NCBI GenBank assembly: GCA_021773835.1
Contig: JAJFJQ010000046.1
Location: 1-64,000, forward strand
Length of the DNA: 64,000 nt
Direction: 5' to 3'
From: Gammaproteobacteria bacterium
GTDB lineage: Bacteria > Pseudomonadota > Gammaproteobacteria > Ga0077536
Shown here one piece after another: positions 44,638 through 53,615 of this stretch (within the stretch, counting starts at the first letter, position 1; every line of letters starts with the position of its first letter). The translations under genes were made by a program, and so were the position numbers. The notes beneath the pieces were generated by a model, which was not told where the DNA came from, did no database searches, and saw only the letters and a program-made list of their open reading frames with translations.

Positions 44638-45408
44638 ATGACAACGATGAGCGCACAACAAACTAGGTTAAAAATTCGCTCCGGAAACCTCGACGGACCA
44701 ACTGCAAACCTAGCAGCTGGCCATGTCCAAGCAAACCTTGTTGCGTTACCTCGTGAATACGCATTGGATTTTTTGATATTCGCGACAAGAAACCCTAAAC
44801 CCTGCCCCATCATAGAAATAGTGGATACCGGTACCGAGGCAAAAAGAAGCGCACCCGGCAGTGATCTCCGCACGGACCTTCCGGGATACCGGCTTCATGT
44901 ATCTGGTAAGCACGTCGATTCAGCTACCGATGCGAGGACTTGGTGGAAAGAGGATTTCGTTTCCTTTCTATTAGGCTGTAGTTTTAGCTTCGAAGCCGCG
45001 ATGATGCGTGCAGGGATACCTGTTCGGCATCAGCAATCGGGTTGTAACGTTCCGATGTATGTTACGGATTTACCATGCGAGCCTGCGGGAAAGTTTTCAG
45101 GACCGCTGGTGGTATCCATGCGTCCAATACCTCGACAACAGGTCAAATTAGCGACCAACATTACGGAAAATTTTAGCCACGCACACGGAGGGCCGATACA
45201 CATCGGCGATCCTTCTCGGATTGGCATACGTAACTTGACGACACCTGATTTCGGTGACGCAGTACAAATTTACGAAGATGAGATCCCGATGTTTTGGGCT
45301 TGCGGCGTAACCCCGCAGATCGCGATAGAAATGGCTGAGCCTGAAATCGCCGTAACACACGAGCCCGGTAAAATGTTCATCACCGACTTCACGGATAAAG
45401 ATCCCTGA
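44638..45408 (+). CDS. DUF1445/UPF0317 family (YcsI-like) putative hydro-lyase
   Basis: A 256-residue protein from the ATG at 44638; a GTG at 44629 is in frame. HVQANLVALPREYALDFLIF, RNPKPCPIIEI, LRTDLPGYRLH, FLLGCSFSFE, IPVRH, NVPMYVTDLPC and GPLVVSMRP are hallmark blocks. Related mammalian proteins act as D-glutamate cyclases; the bacterial activity is not settled. Confidence 0.87.
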   Translation: MTTMSAQQTRLKIRSGNLDGPTANLAAGHVQANLVALPREYALDFLIFATRNPKPCPIIEIVDTGTEAKRSAPGSDLRTDLPGYRLHVSGKHVDSATDARTWWKEDFVSFLLGCSFSFEAAMMRAGIPVRHQQSGCNVPMYVTDLPCEPAGKFSGPLVVSMRPIPRQQVKLATNITENFSHAHGGPIHIGDPSRIGIRNLTTPDFGDAVQIYEDEIPMFWACGVTPQIAIEMAEPEIAVTHEPGKMFITDFTDKDP

Positions 45409-45487
45409 ATTTCTAGTGAAATTTTAAGTTAACTCCTCAGAACCGACAGTATTTAGCGGTCCCGAACCCCAACAGTATTGAGTTTAT

Positions 45488-46315
45488 CTAACAACGCCCT
45501 ATGAATGTTCGAACGCATTCGTTAAATCGCGTCGATTCTTCCCAAAACATAAAATGACTTGCAAAGGTGTAGAGAATAGGTTCGTCAAGAACACGATTTA
45601 GATATGTTGTAGCGCTCTCTACTGACGCCGCTGTAACAAAATGGGCTAGCGGTTTTTCGATCCGAGTTAAGACTGACTCATAGTCACTAAACCAACCGTC
45701 TGCCAGCAACAACAGTGCAATCTCTTGCGGGGTCTTCCTCGCTTCCGAAACCATCCATTGCAGGGTCTCGTCATCAAGCCCTTTTTCAAAGCACTGACGA
45801 ATAAAACTTTCGAGAAATTCATCCGGGTTTTCTTTAAAGCCATTGAAAAACCCCGCAAGCCCAATGATGTCCGCAAATACCCAATCATCCTTGCGGGTTT
45901 TAATCGCTTTTGGGCCTTGATCAACGAAAATCGCTCCGGCTAGATGATCATCGCCGAACTGATCTATGTAGGAGTACAAGTCATTTACGCCAAGAGACCA
46001 CGCTACGACGATAACAGGTTCGAGGTCCAACGCATCGATAATTTCAGCAAGGTCTTGTCCCCGCTGTCGAAAATTATTCCGCCCAGTTTTATCTGATTCG
46101 CCTTGGCTCCGCGGATCGAGCGTGATGACATCAAACTCGCCGCTCAAGCCAACCAATTGATGATGAAAGAAACCGCAAGTCATTGACCACCCGGGAAGAA
46201 AAACAATGGGCTTCCCTATCCCCCGGCGCTTAAAATTGATTCCGGTTCCATCGCGCAGCGTCAGTCGACAGGAGTCTAGATTTGATTTCATTGCGCTGAT
46301 CAACTGCGTATCCAT
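45488..46315 (-). CDS. Alpha/beta-hydrolase fold enzyme
   Basis: A 275-residue hydrolase: GKPIVFLPGWSM with the oxyanion region, LDPRSQGES, and the nucleophile elbow VVAWSLGVN (Ser in AWSLG). A late Asp and the His in ASHFMFWE complete a plausible triad. It resembles non-haem haloperoxidase/esterase-type hydrolases. Substrate unknown. Confidence 0.8.
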   Translation of the reverse strand: MDTQLISAMKSNLDSCRLTLRDGTGINFKRRGIGKPIVFLPGWSMTCGFFHHQLVGLSGEFDVITLDPRSQGESDKTGRNNFRQRGQDLAEIIDALDLEPVIVVAWSLGVNDLYSYIDQFGDDHLAGAIFVDQGPKAIKTRKDDWVFADIIGLAGFFNGFKENPDEFLESFIRQCFEKGLDDETLQWMVSEARKTPQEIALLLLADGWFSDYESVLTRIEKPLAHFVTAASVESATTYLNRVLDEPILYTFASHFMFWEESTRFNECVRTFIGRC

Positions 46316-46467
46316 GGCAATTTTCCGCTACCTAGATTACGAATCCCCACTATTTAAGGACGGGTCAGATGTTACTGGATTTGAAGTTGATGCAGTACAA
46401 CTCGCCGTTTCGGGGCAACATGCAACGCCAGGCGACGAGGGGACTTCGATACCTCGGCAATGGTAAT

Positions 46468-47436
46468 CTACTTTCCCGCAGTGGCCTTGCCCCAACGCGA
46501 AGGTGCCACTCCATAGACTCGCTTGAACGCGCGACTAAAAGCTGCCTCTGAATCGTAGCCGACTTCGTGTGCGATCGCCGCGATGGGCTTGCGGTCGTTT
46601 ATCAATTTATCCGCTGCTAGATACAGGCGCCACTTGGTTAAATATTGCATAGGCGGTTCGCCTAAGAAGCGTGTGAAACGATCCGCAAGCGCAGCTCGTG
46701 ACAGACCAATTTCTGCACCTAGCTTTGTCGTTGTCCATTGCTCGGTCACCCGAGCATGAATAATCGAAAGGGCACGGTTCATCATAGGATCGCGTAACCC
46801 AGCAAGCCACCCGGTTTCGCTTTCGTCAAGCGATTGGATGTGATCGCGGATGGCTTCGACAAACAGAAGTTCAGCCATACGGGCAAGCACCGCAGTATCG
46901 CCTGGGTTTTTTACCGCCTTTTTTTCGGCCGCGAATTCGAGGCAGGCCCTTATCCAACTACCCGCACCGGATCCGCTCTGAAGGACATCGAACTTTACAA
47001 CCGCAGGTAACGATGCGAACAATGGATTTCCAGAGATGGAATCGCCACCGAGAAAACCACAGACGACCTTAGTTTTATTGCCTGAACCGCCGTAGCGGAT
47101 AACATCCAGGTTGCCGTCGTTATTAAACGAGGTGACGTCTAATGCTGAAATCGGCGCGCTAGGCTCACGACCGGATAGTGTATGCGGCGGGTTTCTCGGC
47201 AAGATCGCGACTTCGCCGCGATGAAAGGTTTCCGACGACGAGTCATCTAATGTGATGATCAGCTCGCCGTCCGCGACGTAATGAAACAGCACAAGATGAG
47301 ACGCAGGCCCAATTAACGAGGCAAACGAATCCACCGACACCGCCGATTGGAGGCAAAAGGGTTCGGTCATTTCCGCATCTAGGAAAATGCCGCCTGTGAG
47401 TCGGATCATCCGTAATACGTCCGAAAGTGCATCCAA
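46468..47436 (-). CDS. AraC-family regulator with cupin N-terminus
   Basis: A 322-residue protein. The N-terminal half (about 1-190) is a cupin-like sensor (HLVLFHYVADGELIITLDDS, EVAILPRNPPHTLSG). The C-terminal AraC domain (about 220-315) has IGLSRAALADRFTRFLGEPP and IAHEVGYDSEAAFSRAFKRV. It is divergent from the methyltransferase at 47553 and probably controls it. Effector unknown. Confidence 0.87.
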   Translation of the reverse strand: MDALSDVLRMIRLTGGIFLDAEMTEPFCLQSAVSVDSFASLIGPASHLVLFHYVADGELIITLDDSSSETFHRGEVAILPRNPPHTLSGREPSAPISALDVTSFNNDGNLDVIRYGGSGNKTKVVCGFLGGDSISGNPLFASLPAVVKFDVLQSGSGAGSWIRACLEFAAEKKAVKNPGDTAVLARMAELLFVEAIRDHIQSLDESETGWLAGLRDPMMNRALSIIHARVTEQWTTTKLGAEIGLSRAALADRFTRFLGEPPMQYLTKWRLYLAADKLINDRKPIAAIAHEVGYDSEAAFSRAFKRVYGVAPSRWGKATAGK

Positions 47437-47518
47437 TTCCGCATCCCCTCTAATTCAAGCGCCTCAGCAAAGTATCCCAGCGCCTAGGTCATTCATTCGC
47501 TTCGATGTGCCCCCTATA

Positions 47519-47550
47519 GTTTTCCTCAACCTGAACAGATTGAGGAAAAC
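47519..47550 (+). promoter_or_regulatory. 11-bp perfect inverted repeat covering the ribosome binding site
   Basis: GTTTTCCTCAA (47519-47529), a 10-base loop and TTGAGGAAAAC (47540-47550) lie directly before the ATG at 47553. The Shine-Dalgarno GAGGA sits in the 3' arm, so the RNA hairpin would hide it. As DNA, the same palindrome could be an operator for the divergent AraC-family regulator. Confidence 0.55.
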
Positions 47551-47552
47551 CG

Positions 47553-48554
47553 ATGAATATACCGATGAACCAAACTGCAGCAAAGGTCGCAACAACGTAC
47601 AACGCAGTGGCCGATAACTTTGACGCACAAGCGTTGAGTTTCTGGGATCGTTGCGGTCACCGGACCATTGAGCTACTGAACCCCGTTCGCGATTCGAGGA
47701 TCCTAGACGTCGGCTGCGGTAGCGGTGCCTCTGCGTTGTGCGCAGCCCGGAGAATTGGACCCAAAGGTTACGTTGAAGCGATCGACGTCGCTGAAAAACT
47801 GTTGGGTTTGGGGCGCCGTAAAGCGGAATCAGAGGGGCTATCCAATATCGCGTTTCAATACGGGGACATGACAAACCTGCCATATGCTGACAATTCGTTT
47901 GATTATGTTGTTTCAGTTTTCTCAATATTTTTCGCCGACGATATTGTTGCCCAACTCAATGAGTTTCGCCGGGTTTTGCGCCGAGACGGCACCATCGCCG
48001 TGACCACTTGGGGTAATGACATGTTTGAACCGGGTTCGAGTTATTTCTGGGAGGCGGTGCAATCGGTTAATCCGGGATCTAAGCCCTCGCACAATCCGTG
48101 GGAGCGGCTTACTAACGCGAGAGCCATACGCCGTCTGACAGACGCAGCCAGCCTTCTACCCACAACCATACAATGTGAGCAATCCCAACAAATTCTGAAC
48201 GACGCCGAGGATTGGTGGACGATTTGCCTAGGCAGCGGCTATCGCGGCGTCGTCGACTCTTTATCGAGATCGGATCGCGAAAAAGTCAAAGGCGAATGTC
48301 TTGAATCAATCCGCCACAACCGTGTGGGCGCGATTTCCACTAGTGCAATTTTCACTTTGATGAAAAATGCGCCGGATAAAATGCGCGACCGGTCATGCAA
48401 CCTACCTCACACTAAACTGGGTGCGAAAGCTAAGCCCGGAATCACAGGGAGAACCATGATGCGTACAAACAAACCAAGCAACATGATCGTAGTCGTGCTG
48501 AGCGTCCTGCTAATATCGACGCTGTGGCGATTGAGGTCCGGAGCACGCTTGTGA
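47553..48554 (+). CDS. SAM-dependent class I methyltransferase with odd C-terminal extension
   Basis: A 333-residue protein. SAM motif I is ILDVGCGSGASALCAA near residue 50; FQYGDMTNLPYADNSFDYVV and a UbiE-like RRVLRRDGTIAVTTWG follow. The expected family end is near residue 272 (TSAIFTLMKN). The last 60 residues do not fit and include a hydrophobic helix (NMIVVVLSVLLISTLW). An ATG at 48456 with GGGAGAA upstream starts inside this tail in the same frame, so a small membrane peptide may have been fused by loss of a stop. Confidence 0.75.
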   Translation: MNIPMNQTAAKVATTYNAVADNFDAQALSFWDRCGHRTIELLNPVRDSRILDVGCGSGASALCAARRIGPKGYVEAIDVAEKLLGLGRRKAESEGLSNIAFQYGDMTNLPYADNSFDYVVSVFSIFFADDIVAQLNEFRRVLRRDGTIAVTTWGNDMFEPGSSYFWEAVQSVNPGSKPSHNPWERLTNARAIRRLTDAASLLPTTIQCEQSQQILNDAEDWWTICLGSGYRGVVDSLSRSDREKVKGECLESIRHNRVGAISTSAIFTLMKNAPDKMRDRSCNLPHTKLGAKAKPGITGRTMMRTNKPSNMIVVVLSVLLISTLWRLRSGARL

Positions 48555-48591
48555 CCGGTCCTCTTGGCCTTGCCGGGAGGCTACGTTGCAC

Positions 48592-49071
48592 CTACTCGGG
48601 ATAAAAGCCCGCGCCGATGATCCCTGGTGTACCCTCGATGTTAACAGCCGTAACATAGCTCCACTTCTGTGTTGCCTCGGGCTGCCCCGGCTTCGGAAAC
48701 ATGTAACCGACCCAACCGGATCCCTGGGCCTGAACCAATGTTACAAACTCGTCGTGAAATGCTTTGCCGTTGGCGTCTTTTTCACCGCTTGGGTTGGTCC
48801 CCACGCGCTCTGGAAATGCGGGATTCAAATACACATTAAGATTCTGGTCATAGATGAATAGATAGGTGCTACCGAACCACCACTCACTGTCGCGCTTGGT
48901 GAACTCAGCGAATGCCGCCTTACCATTCTTCTCGACGAGTGCCGCCGCCTTGTTAACCATCGCCTCAATACGTTTCGCCTGTTCGGACTGTGGTGGCGAC
49001 GCTTGCGATGTGGCGGACGTGGTCATTGTCATCGTGGCCACTGCGACGGATGTTAAGACTTGTTTGATCAT
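48592..49071 (-). CDS. Exported single-Cache-domain protein
   Basis: A 159-residue protein from the ATG at 49071, preceded by AGAGGGG. A signal peptide (about 1-27) ends SQAS. The mature part (AALVEKNGKAAFAEFTKRDS, YLFIYDQNLNVYLNP, GSGWVGYMFPKPG) matches stand-alone sCache_2 proteins, periplasmic small-molecule binders. It has no attached signalling domain. Ligand unknown. Confidence 0.8.
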   Translation of the reverse strand: MIKQVLTSVAVATMTMTTSATSQASPPQSEQAKRIEAMVNKAAALVEKNGKAAFAEFTKRDSEWWFGSTYLFIYDQNLNVYLNPAFPERVGTNPSGEKDANGKAFHDEFVTLVQAQGSGWVGYMFPKPGQPEATQKWSYVTAVNIEGTPGIIGAGFYPE

Positions 49072-49191
49072 GGCTGCCCCTCTTGTGGCGATCGGTGTGC
49101 CATCACTATTACACAAAAGGCGTACTTGAACGTATATCAAACCGCGACGGGGCCACACACGACACGGTTGTCTCACCCGAATTGGGATCAA

Positions 49192-50394
49192 TTAACTGTT
49201 TCCGGAGGCCAGCAATCCGCCGTCGATCAGTGCCTGCACGCGGGCGCCATCGTAGCCGAGTACACCGCCAAGGATGGCCTCGTTATGCTCGCCGAGCAAC
49301 GGTGCGATGCCGGCCGAGTAGTCCGTTTGCGAAGAGAATCGGAGTGGAAATCCGGGCAACTTCAGGTCGCCCAGGATTGGGTCATGGACATCGCGTAGCG
49401 TTCCACGGGACTCGAAGTACTCGTGCTCCAAAGCATCGAGCGGGCTCAACACGGGACCACTCGGCACGCGATTATGCTCCAACACATCGAGCACCGCCTG
49501 GTCACTATCGAAGGTCTGCATCCATTGCTCAATTATCGGGATCAACTCGTCTTGGCGCTCCGCGCGCAAGGAGATGTCCGAATACCGTGCGTCGTGCTCT
49601 AGGTCCGGGCGACCCAGCGAGGCGCACATGCCGCCCCACTGACTCTGGGCGCAAAGGATGGCGATATAGCCTTGCGGTCCACGGAAGACACCGCAGGGAC
49701 ACACCAGTTCGTGATGCACACCAAATCGTTTGGGTACAAATTTACCTTCAGTGATCTGATTTACCTGCAGGTTCAGTTCGTGCAGGTGAAAAAGTGAATC
49801 AATCATCGAGATGTCCATGTACTGTCCTTCGCCTGTCCGCTCGCGGTGAAATAAAGCGTATCCAATCGCCGAGAACGCATGCACGCCAGTCGAAATATCC
49901 GCCATGCCGACACCGACGGGATGCGGCGGAGCGTCGGCCGGGCCGGTCATGTGCATGATTCCGGCGAAGGCTTGAGCAATCCAGTCGAATGCGGTCTTGT
50001 GCGCGAGCGGCCCCGTCTGCCCGAATGCAGACACCGACGCCATCACCAACCTGGGATTGATTCCCTTGAGCGATTCATAATCCCAACCACGCTTTTCCAT
50101 CACGCCAGGCCCGAAGTTCTCGACGACGACGTCACATGCGGCGACGAGTTCGCGCACCACCATATCGCTTTCGCCATGATCCAGATCCAGACACAAGCTT
50201 CGCTTGCCGAGGTTTTGCTGGACGAAATAACCACTGCGACCATTCTTGATTGCCGGAAGCAGCCGCGCCGGATCTCCTCCAGGGGCGCGCTCGACCTTAA
50301 TGATGTCAGCGCCCATGTCTACCATGAGTCGCGTGATTGTCGGTCCTGCCAGATACTGGGTGAAATCGAGAACGCGTATGCCATCGAGAATCAT
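49192..50394 (-). CDS. CaiB/BaiF-type class III CoA transferase
   Basis: A 400-residue enzyme from the ATG at 50394 with AAGGA upstream; the longer frame to 50547 lacks support. MILDGIRVLDFTQYLAGPTI, a catalytic-Asp region near NPRLVMASVSAFGQTGPLAH, and the tail FSSQTDYSAGIAPLLGEHN are typical. It moves CoA between carboxylic acids without hydrolysis. With the downstream enoyl-CoA hydratase it may serve catabolism of an unknown acid. Confidence 0.88.
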   Translation of the reverse strand: MILDGIRVLDFTQYLAGPTITRLMVDMGADIIKVERAPGGDPARLLPAIKNGRSGYFVQQNLGKRSLCLDLDHGESDMVVRELVAACDVVVENFGPGVMEKRGWDYESLKGINPRLVMASVSAFGQTGPLAHKTAFDWIAQAFAGIMHMTGPADAPPHPVGVGMADISTGVHAFSAIGYALFHRERTGEGQYMDISMIDSLFHLHELNLQVNQITEGKFVPKRFGVHHELVCPCGVFRGPQGYIAILCAQSQWGGMCASLGRPDLEHDARYSDISLRAERQDELIPIIEQWMQTFDSDQAVLDVLEHNRVPSGPVLSPLDALEHEYFESRGTLRDVHDPILGDLKLPGFPLRFSSQTDYSAGIAPLLGEHNEAILGGVLGYDGARVQALIDGGLLASGNS

Positions 50395-50649
50395 GTGAGT
50401 TGATTTCCTTTTTTCTGGACGTTGGAGGGTATGAATCGATGACCGCTCAAGGCCAAATGAACTCGATGTAAAAGCTGATTTCGGATACGTGTTTCGGCTC
50501 TGCCTGCTCCTGCCGCCACAGGTCGGAGTATAAGTGACAAATCGCACATCGCCATCGCGCAGTAGGACCCTTTAGATATTAGGCTTCTATATGAGACACT
50601 GGTCCAGACATTTTAGACGCTCGACACGCACTTAGAACGAGGAGATCCC

Positions 50650-51093
50650 ATGAGCTACGCCGCACCCCCTAAACGCTGGTTCATTCGCGCCTTTGGCATT
50701 ATCCACGCGGCCGTCTTTCGGCTGAGCGGTGGCCGGCTGTCAAATAGTTTGCAGGGCGACGAAATCTGCTTTCTCGAAACGACCGGCGCCAAAACTGGCA
50801 AAAGTCGAACGGCCCCATTGATGTATGTGCCCTACAAGGACGGCGTACTGATGGTCGCTTCCGTAGGCGGCACGGAAAAGCACCCGTTTTGGTACTGGAA
50901 CATCTTGAAAAACCCCGAGGTGACTGTGACCCACCGAAATCAGGTATTGCGGCTGCGGGCGCGGCTTGCGACGGCACAAGAGCGACCTGAGTTGTGGCCA
51001 ATATGCATTGAACACTACTCGCCGTTTGGCGAATACCAAACGCGCACCGAACGAGAGATCCCGATTTTTGTTGGCGAGCCGGTGAGCAGCTAG
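50650..51093 (+). CDS. F420-type DUF385 nitroreductase-family oxidoreductase
   Basis: A 147-residue split-barrel protein. LETTGAKTGKSRTAPLMYV, then VASVGGTEKHPFWYWNILKNP, is the signature of deazaflavin-dependent nitroreductases (DDN family). GAGGAGA precedes the ATG. The next gene starts 1 base after its stop, and a LLM-class F420-type enzyme follows, so the three form a small operon. Confidence 0.8.
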   Translation: MSYAAPPKRWFIRAFGIIHAAVFRLSGGRLSNSLQGDEICFLETTGAKTGKSRTAPLMYVPYKDGVLMVASVGGTEKHPFWYWNILKNPEVTVTHRNQVLRLRARLATAQERPELWPICIEHYSPFGEYQTRTEREIPIFVGEPVSS

Positions 51094-51864
51094 ATGGCTT
51101 ACGAAACCCTCCTTATTGAAAATACGGGTCACGTCGCGACCGTAACCCTAAACCGGCCGGACAAGCTCAACGCAATCAACATGCAACTGGCCGACGAACT
51201 CCACGAAGCGCTCGCCGCCCTCGACCAAGACGATGGGGTACGCGTGATTATAATCACCGGCGCCGGCCGGGCCTTTAGTTCGGGCGCTGACCTACAGGCT
51301 GACAGAGACACGACGAGGGGTAACACAGCGCCCAGTCTCGCCGATCGACTCTTCCGCGCCCTCGACATTCAAAAACCGACCATCGCGTCGATCAACGGTG
51401 TAGCGGTTGGCGGTGGCTGCACCATGACGCTCCTATGCGACATTCGCATCGCGTCGGATGCGGCGCGCTTTCAACTGCCCTTTGCACGACTGAGCCTCTG
51501 CGCTGAGCTCGGATCAACCTACATTTTGCCCCGGCTCATCGGTCTCGGACGGGCAACCGAACTACTGCTCACCGCGCGGATGTTCGATGCGAGCGAGGCG
51601 GGTGAGATGGGCCTAGTCAATCACGTGGTGCCGGCGGCGGAACTCGCAACAACCACCTTGGAAATGGCCGAGACCATCGCCAGCTTTCCGCCACAAGCGG
51701 TCCTCGTAAATAAGAAGGCGTTGCGCCTTGGCGTTGGGTCCGATCTCGAGAGCCAACGCCAACATGAAGAGCTTGCCTTGTCGCTGTTGGGCAAGACCGA
51801 AGACGCGAAGGAGGCAGTCGCTGCTTTTCGGGAGAAAAGAGCAGCGGTTTTTCAAGGGCGCTAA
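51094..51864 (+). CDS. Enoyl-CoA hydratase/isomerase family protein
   Basis: A 256-residue crotonase-fold enzyme: VTLNRPDKLNAIN, the oxyanion loop FSSGADLQAD, INGVAVGGGCTMTLLCDIRI and the second catalytic region LCAELGSTYILPRLIG. In this last block Glu is retained, fitting hydratase or isomerase activity. It starts directly after the DUF385 stop. Confidence 0.88.
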   Translation: MAYETLLIENTGHVATVTLNRPDKLNAINMQLADELHEALAALDQDDGVRVIIITGAGRAFSSGADLQADRDTTRGNTAPSLADRLFRALDIQKPTIASINGVAVGGGCTMTLLCDIRIASDAARFQLPFARLSLCAELGSTYILPRLIGLGRATELLLTARMFDASEAGEMGLVNHVVPAAELATTTLEMAETIASFPPQAVLVNKKALRLGVGSDLESQRQHEELALSLLGKTEDAKEAVAAFREKRAAVFQGR

Positions 51865-51953
51865 CGCGTTACCACGTGTGTTGCGCTTGGGCGTGTACTT
51901 CAGTTCTGGTGATACACTTTTAACGTCTAACCATTTTATCTGGAGGAAAGAGC

Positions 51954-52838
51954 GTGACTGAGAGAAACATAAACGGCATGGGTGTCGGCGTCTTTCAGAT
52001 CACCGCGGACATACCTTCGGGCGATCCGGCGGTCATAGCAAAGCGTGCAGAGGAACTCGGCTTCGCCTCTTATTGGATGCCGGAGCACTCGGTCTTTCCC
52101 GAGGGATACTTTGAAGGCTGCCCGGCCGCAACACCGACGGAACCGTTGCCCGAGTTTCTCTACAAAATGCCCGATCCCTTCGTCGGCTTGTCGCGCGCCT
52201 CTGCGGTGACATCAACGATCAAACTAGGCACCGGCATTGCGCTGACGGCGGAGCGCAATCCACTGACGGCGGCCAATGAGATCGCGTCGCTCGACCATTA
52301 CTCCGGCGGCCGCGTTCTGTACGGCATCGGTGCAGGCTGGAACGAGGCTGTGTGCACGATCATGGGTGGTGATTTCCCGCATCGTATGACCCAAATCAAA
52401 GAAGCCGTCCAAGTTATGCGACTTCTGTGGACCGGTGAATTCGTGGAACACCATGGCAAGTACTACGACTTTCCAAAGGTCATGTGTCGGCCGAAGCCGG
52501 CACGGCCATCAGGGCCGCCGGTCTTGCTGGCGAGCGTGAACAACGATCGTGCGCATAAACGCGTCGGACAATGGGGTGACGGCTGGGTGCCTTTCGTCGT
52601 CGATCCTCAGGAGCTGGCGGACGGGAAGGCGAAGATTGCCGAGTACGCCAAGCAGGCTGGGCGCGACCCCGACAGCTTGGACATGTCGCCGTTTGTACCG
52701 ACGGGGATGTTTCGCACTCGAGCCGAACTCACGGAGCTCGCTAAAGCCGGCGCAAATAACACAGTGTTGTGGTTACAGGGCCAGGATGAAAATGAAATTC
52801 TAGCCGAACTCGAGCAACTGGCAGATGCGATTTTCTAG
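51954..52838 (+). CDS. LLM-class F420-dependent oxidoreductase-like protein
   Basis: A 294-residue luciferase-like TIM barrel. EELGFASYWMPEHSVFPEGY, KLGTGIALTAERNPLTAANE, LYGIGAGWNEAV and FPKVMCRPKPARPSGPPVL match the F420-dependent LLM subfamily. It starts at a GTG with GGAGG 7 bases upstream. Two DUF385-type proteins nearby support deazaflavin use, but FMN cannot be excluded from sequence alone. Confidence 0.82.
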   Translation: MTERNINGMGVGVFQITADIPSGDPAVIAKRAEELGFASYWMPEHSVFPEGYFEGCPAATPTEPLPEFLYKMPDPFVGLSRASAVTSTIKLGTGIALTAERNPLTAANEIASLDHYSGGRVLYGIGAGWNEAVCTIMGGDFPHRMTQIKEAVQVMRLLWTGEFVEHHGKYYDFPKVMCRPKPARPSGPPVLLASVNNDRAHKRVGQWGDGWVPFVVDPQELADGKAKIAEYAKQAGRDPDSLDMSPFVPTGMFRTRAELTELAKAGANNTVLWLQGQDENEILAELEQLADAIF

Positions 52839-52862
52839 CAATCGAGCGCGGCGATCTGACGT

Positions 52863-53429
52863 TCAATTATCCGGTACGAAAGAAAAGTCCTTACCTATTC
52901 CGCCAAGCCGCTTTCCGTCACGACCATAATAGCCCCCGCACTCGCCACTTCCGTCGGACTTCTGCGCCATTACAATCACCCGCTCCGGCCCGTCGATAAC
53001 GGCCTTGGCATAGGCTGACGCCAAGGCGGCGCACCCCGGCGCGTTACGACCGATCGATTTTTCGTTGCCGCTCGATTCCGCGTGGCAAACCAAGACTATC
53101 TCGTTCGCCACGTCCTTTGTCGCCTCCACAAAGCTCTTGCTCGTGTCATCAAATTCGCCCTGAAAGTCGAAACCTCCCAGCACGCCGGTTGCTGTGGACG
53201 CCATCATGGCGACGGTCATCACCATCGGGCTCTCACAACCGATGCCGCGCATCGCATCCGTACCTGGCGCCTGGTGCGCTTCCATCGCGACATCTAGGGC
53301 AGCAAAAAATTCCTGACCTCGATCACTTTTCACGACAAGATACACGGCGACGACCAACGCGACGATAAGGCCAACGACCACCAAGATCGCGATCAGGCAT
53401 CCAGAGGGTTTTTTCTTCGATTCCGCCAT
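52863..53429 (-). CDS. Membrane-anchored protein of unknown function
   Basis: A 188-residue protein from the ATG at 53429 (GGGGAGA upstream). A basic start precedes one helix (about 11-34, LIAILVVVGLIVALVVAVYL). The outer part contains five or so cysteines and ends GECGGYYGRDGKRLGG. No family recognised. Confidence 0.65.
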   Translation of the reverse strand: MAESKKKPSGCLIAILVVVGLIVALVVAVYLVVKSDRGQEFFAALDVAMEAHQAPGTDAMRGIGCESPMVMTVAMMASTATGVLGGFDFQGEFDDTSKSFVEATKDVANEIVLVCHAESSGNEKSIGRNAPGCAALASAYAKAVIDGPERVIVMAQKSDGSGECGGYYGRDGKRLGGIGKDFSFVPDN

Positions 53430-53615
53430 CGTTGTCTCCCCGCGTCGGCTACGTAAAAAGAGTCGCAACTCCCGCCTGGCCGATTTTCGATCCGCTATTA
53501 GCGTTAGTTTACCCAGCCTGATCGAGACTTGTAATCACCGCATTGGAAATCCGCCTGCAATTTGCTTGTTCGCATCAGCAATTGCAGTAATCTACAGAAA
53601 ATGGAAAAGATGACC

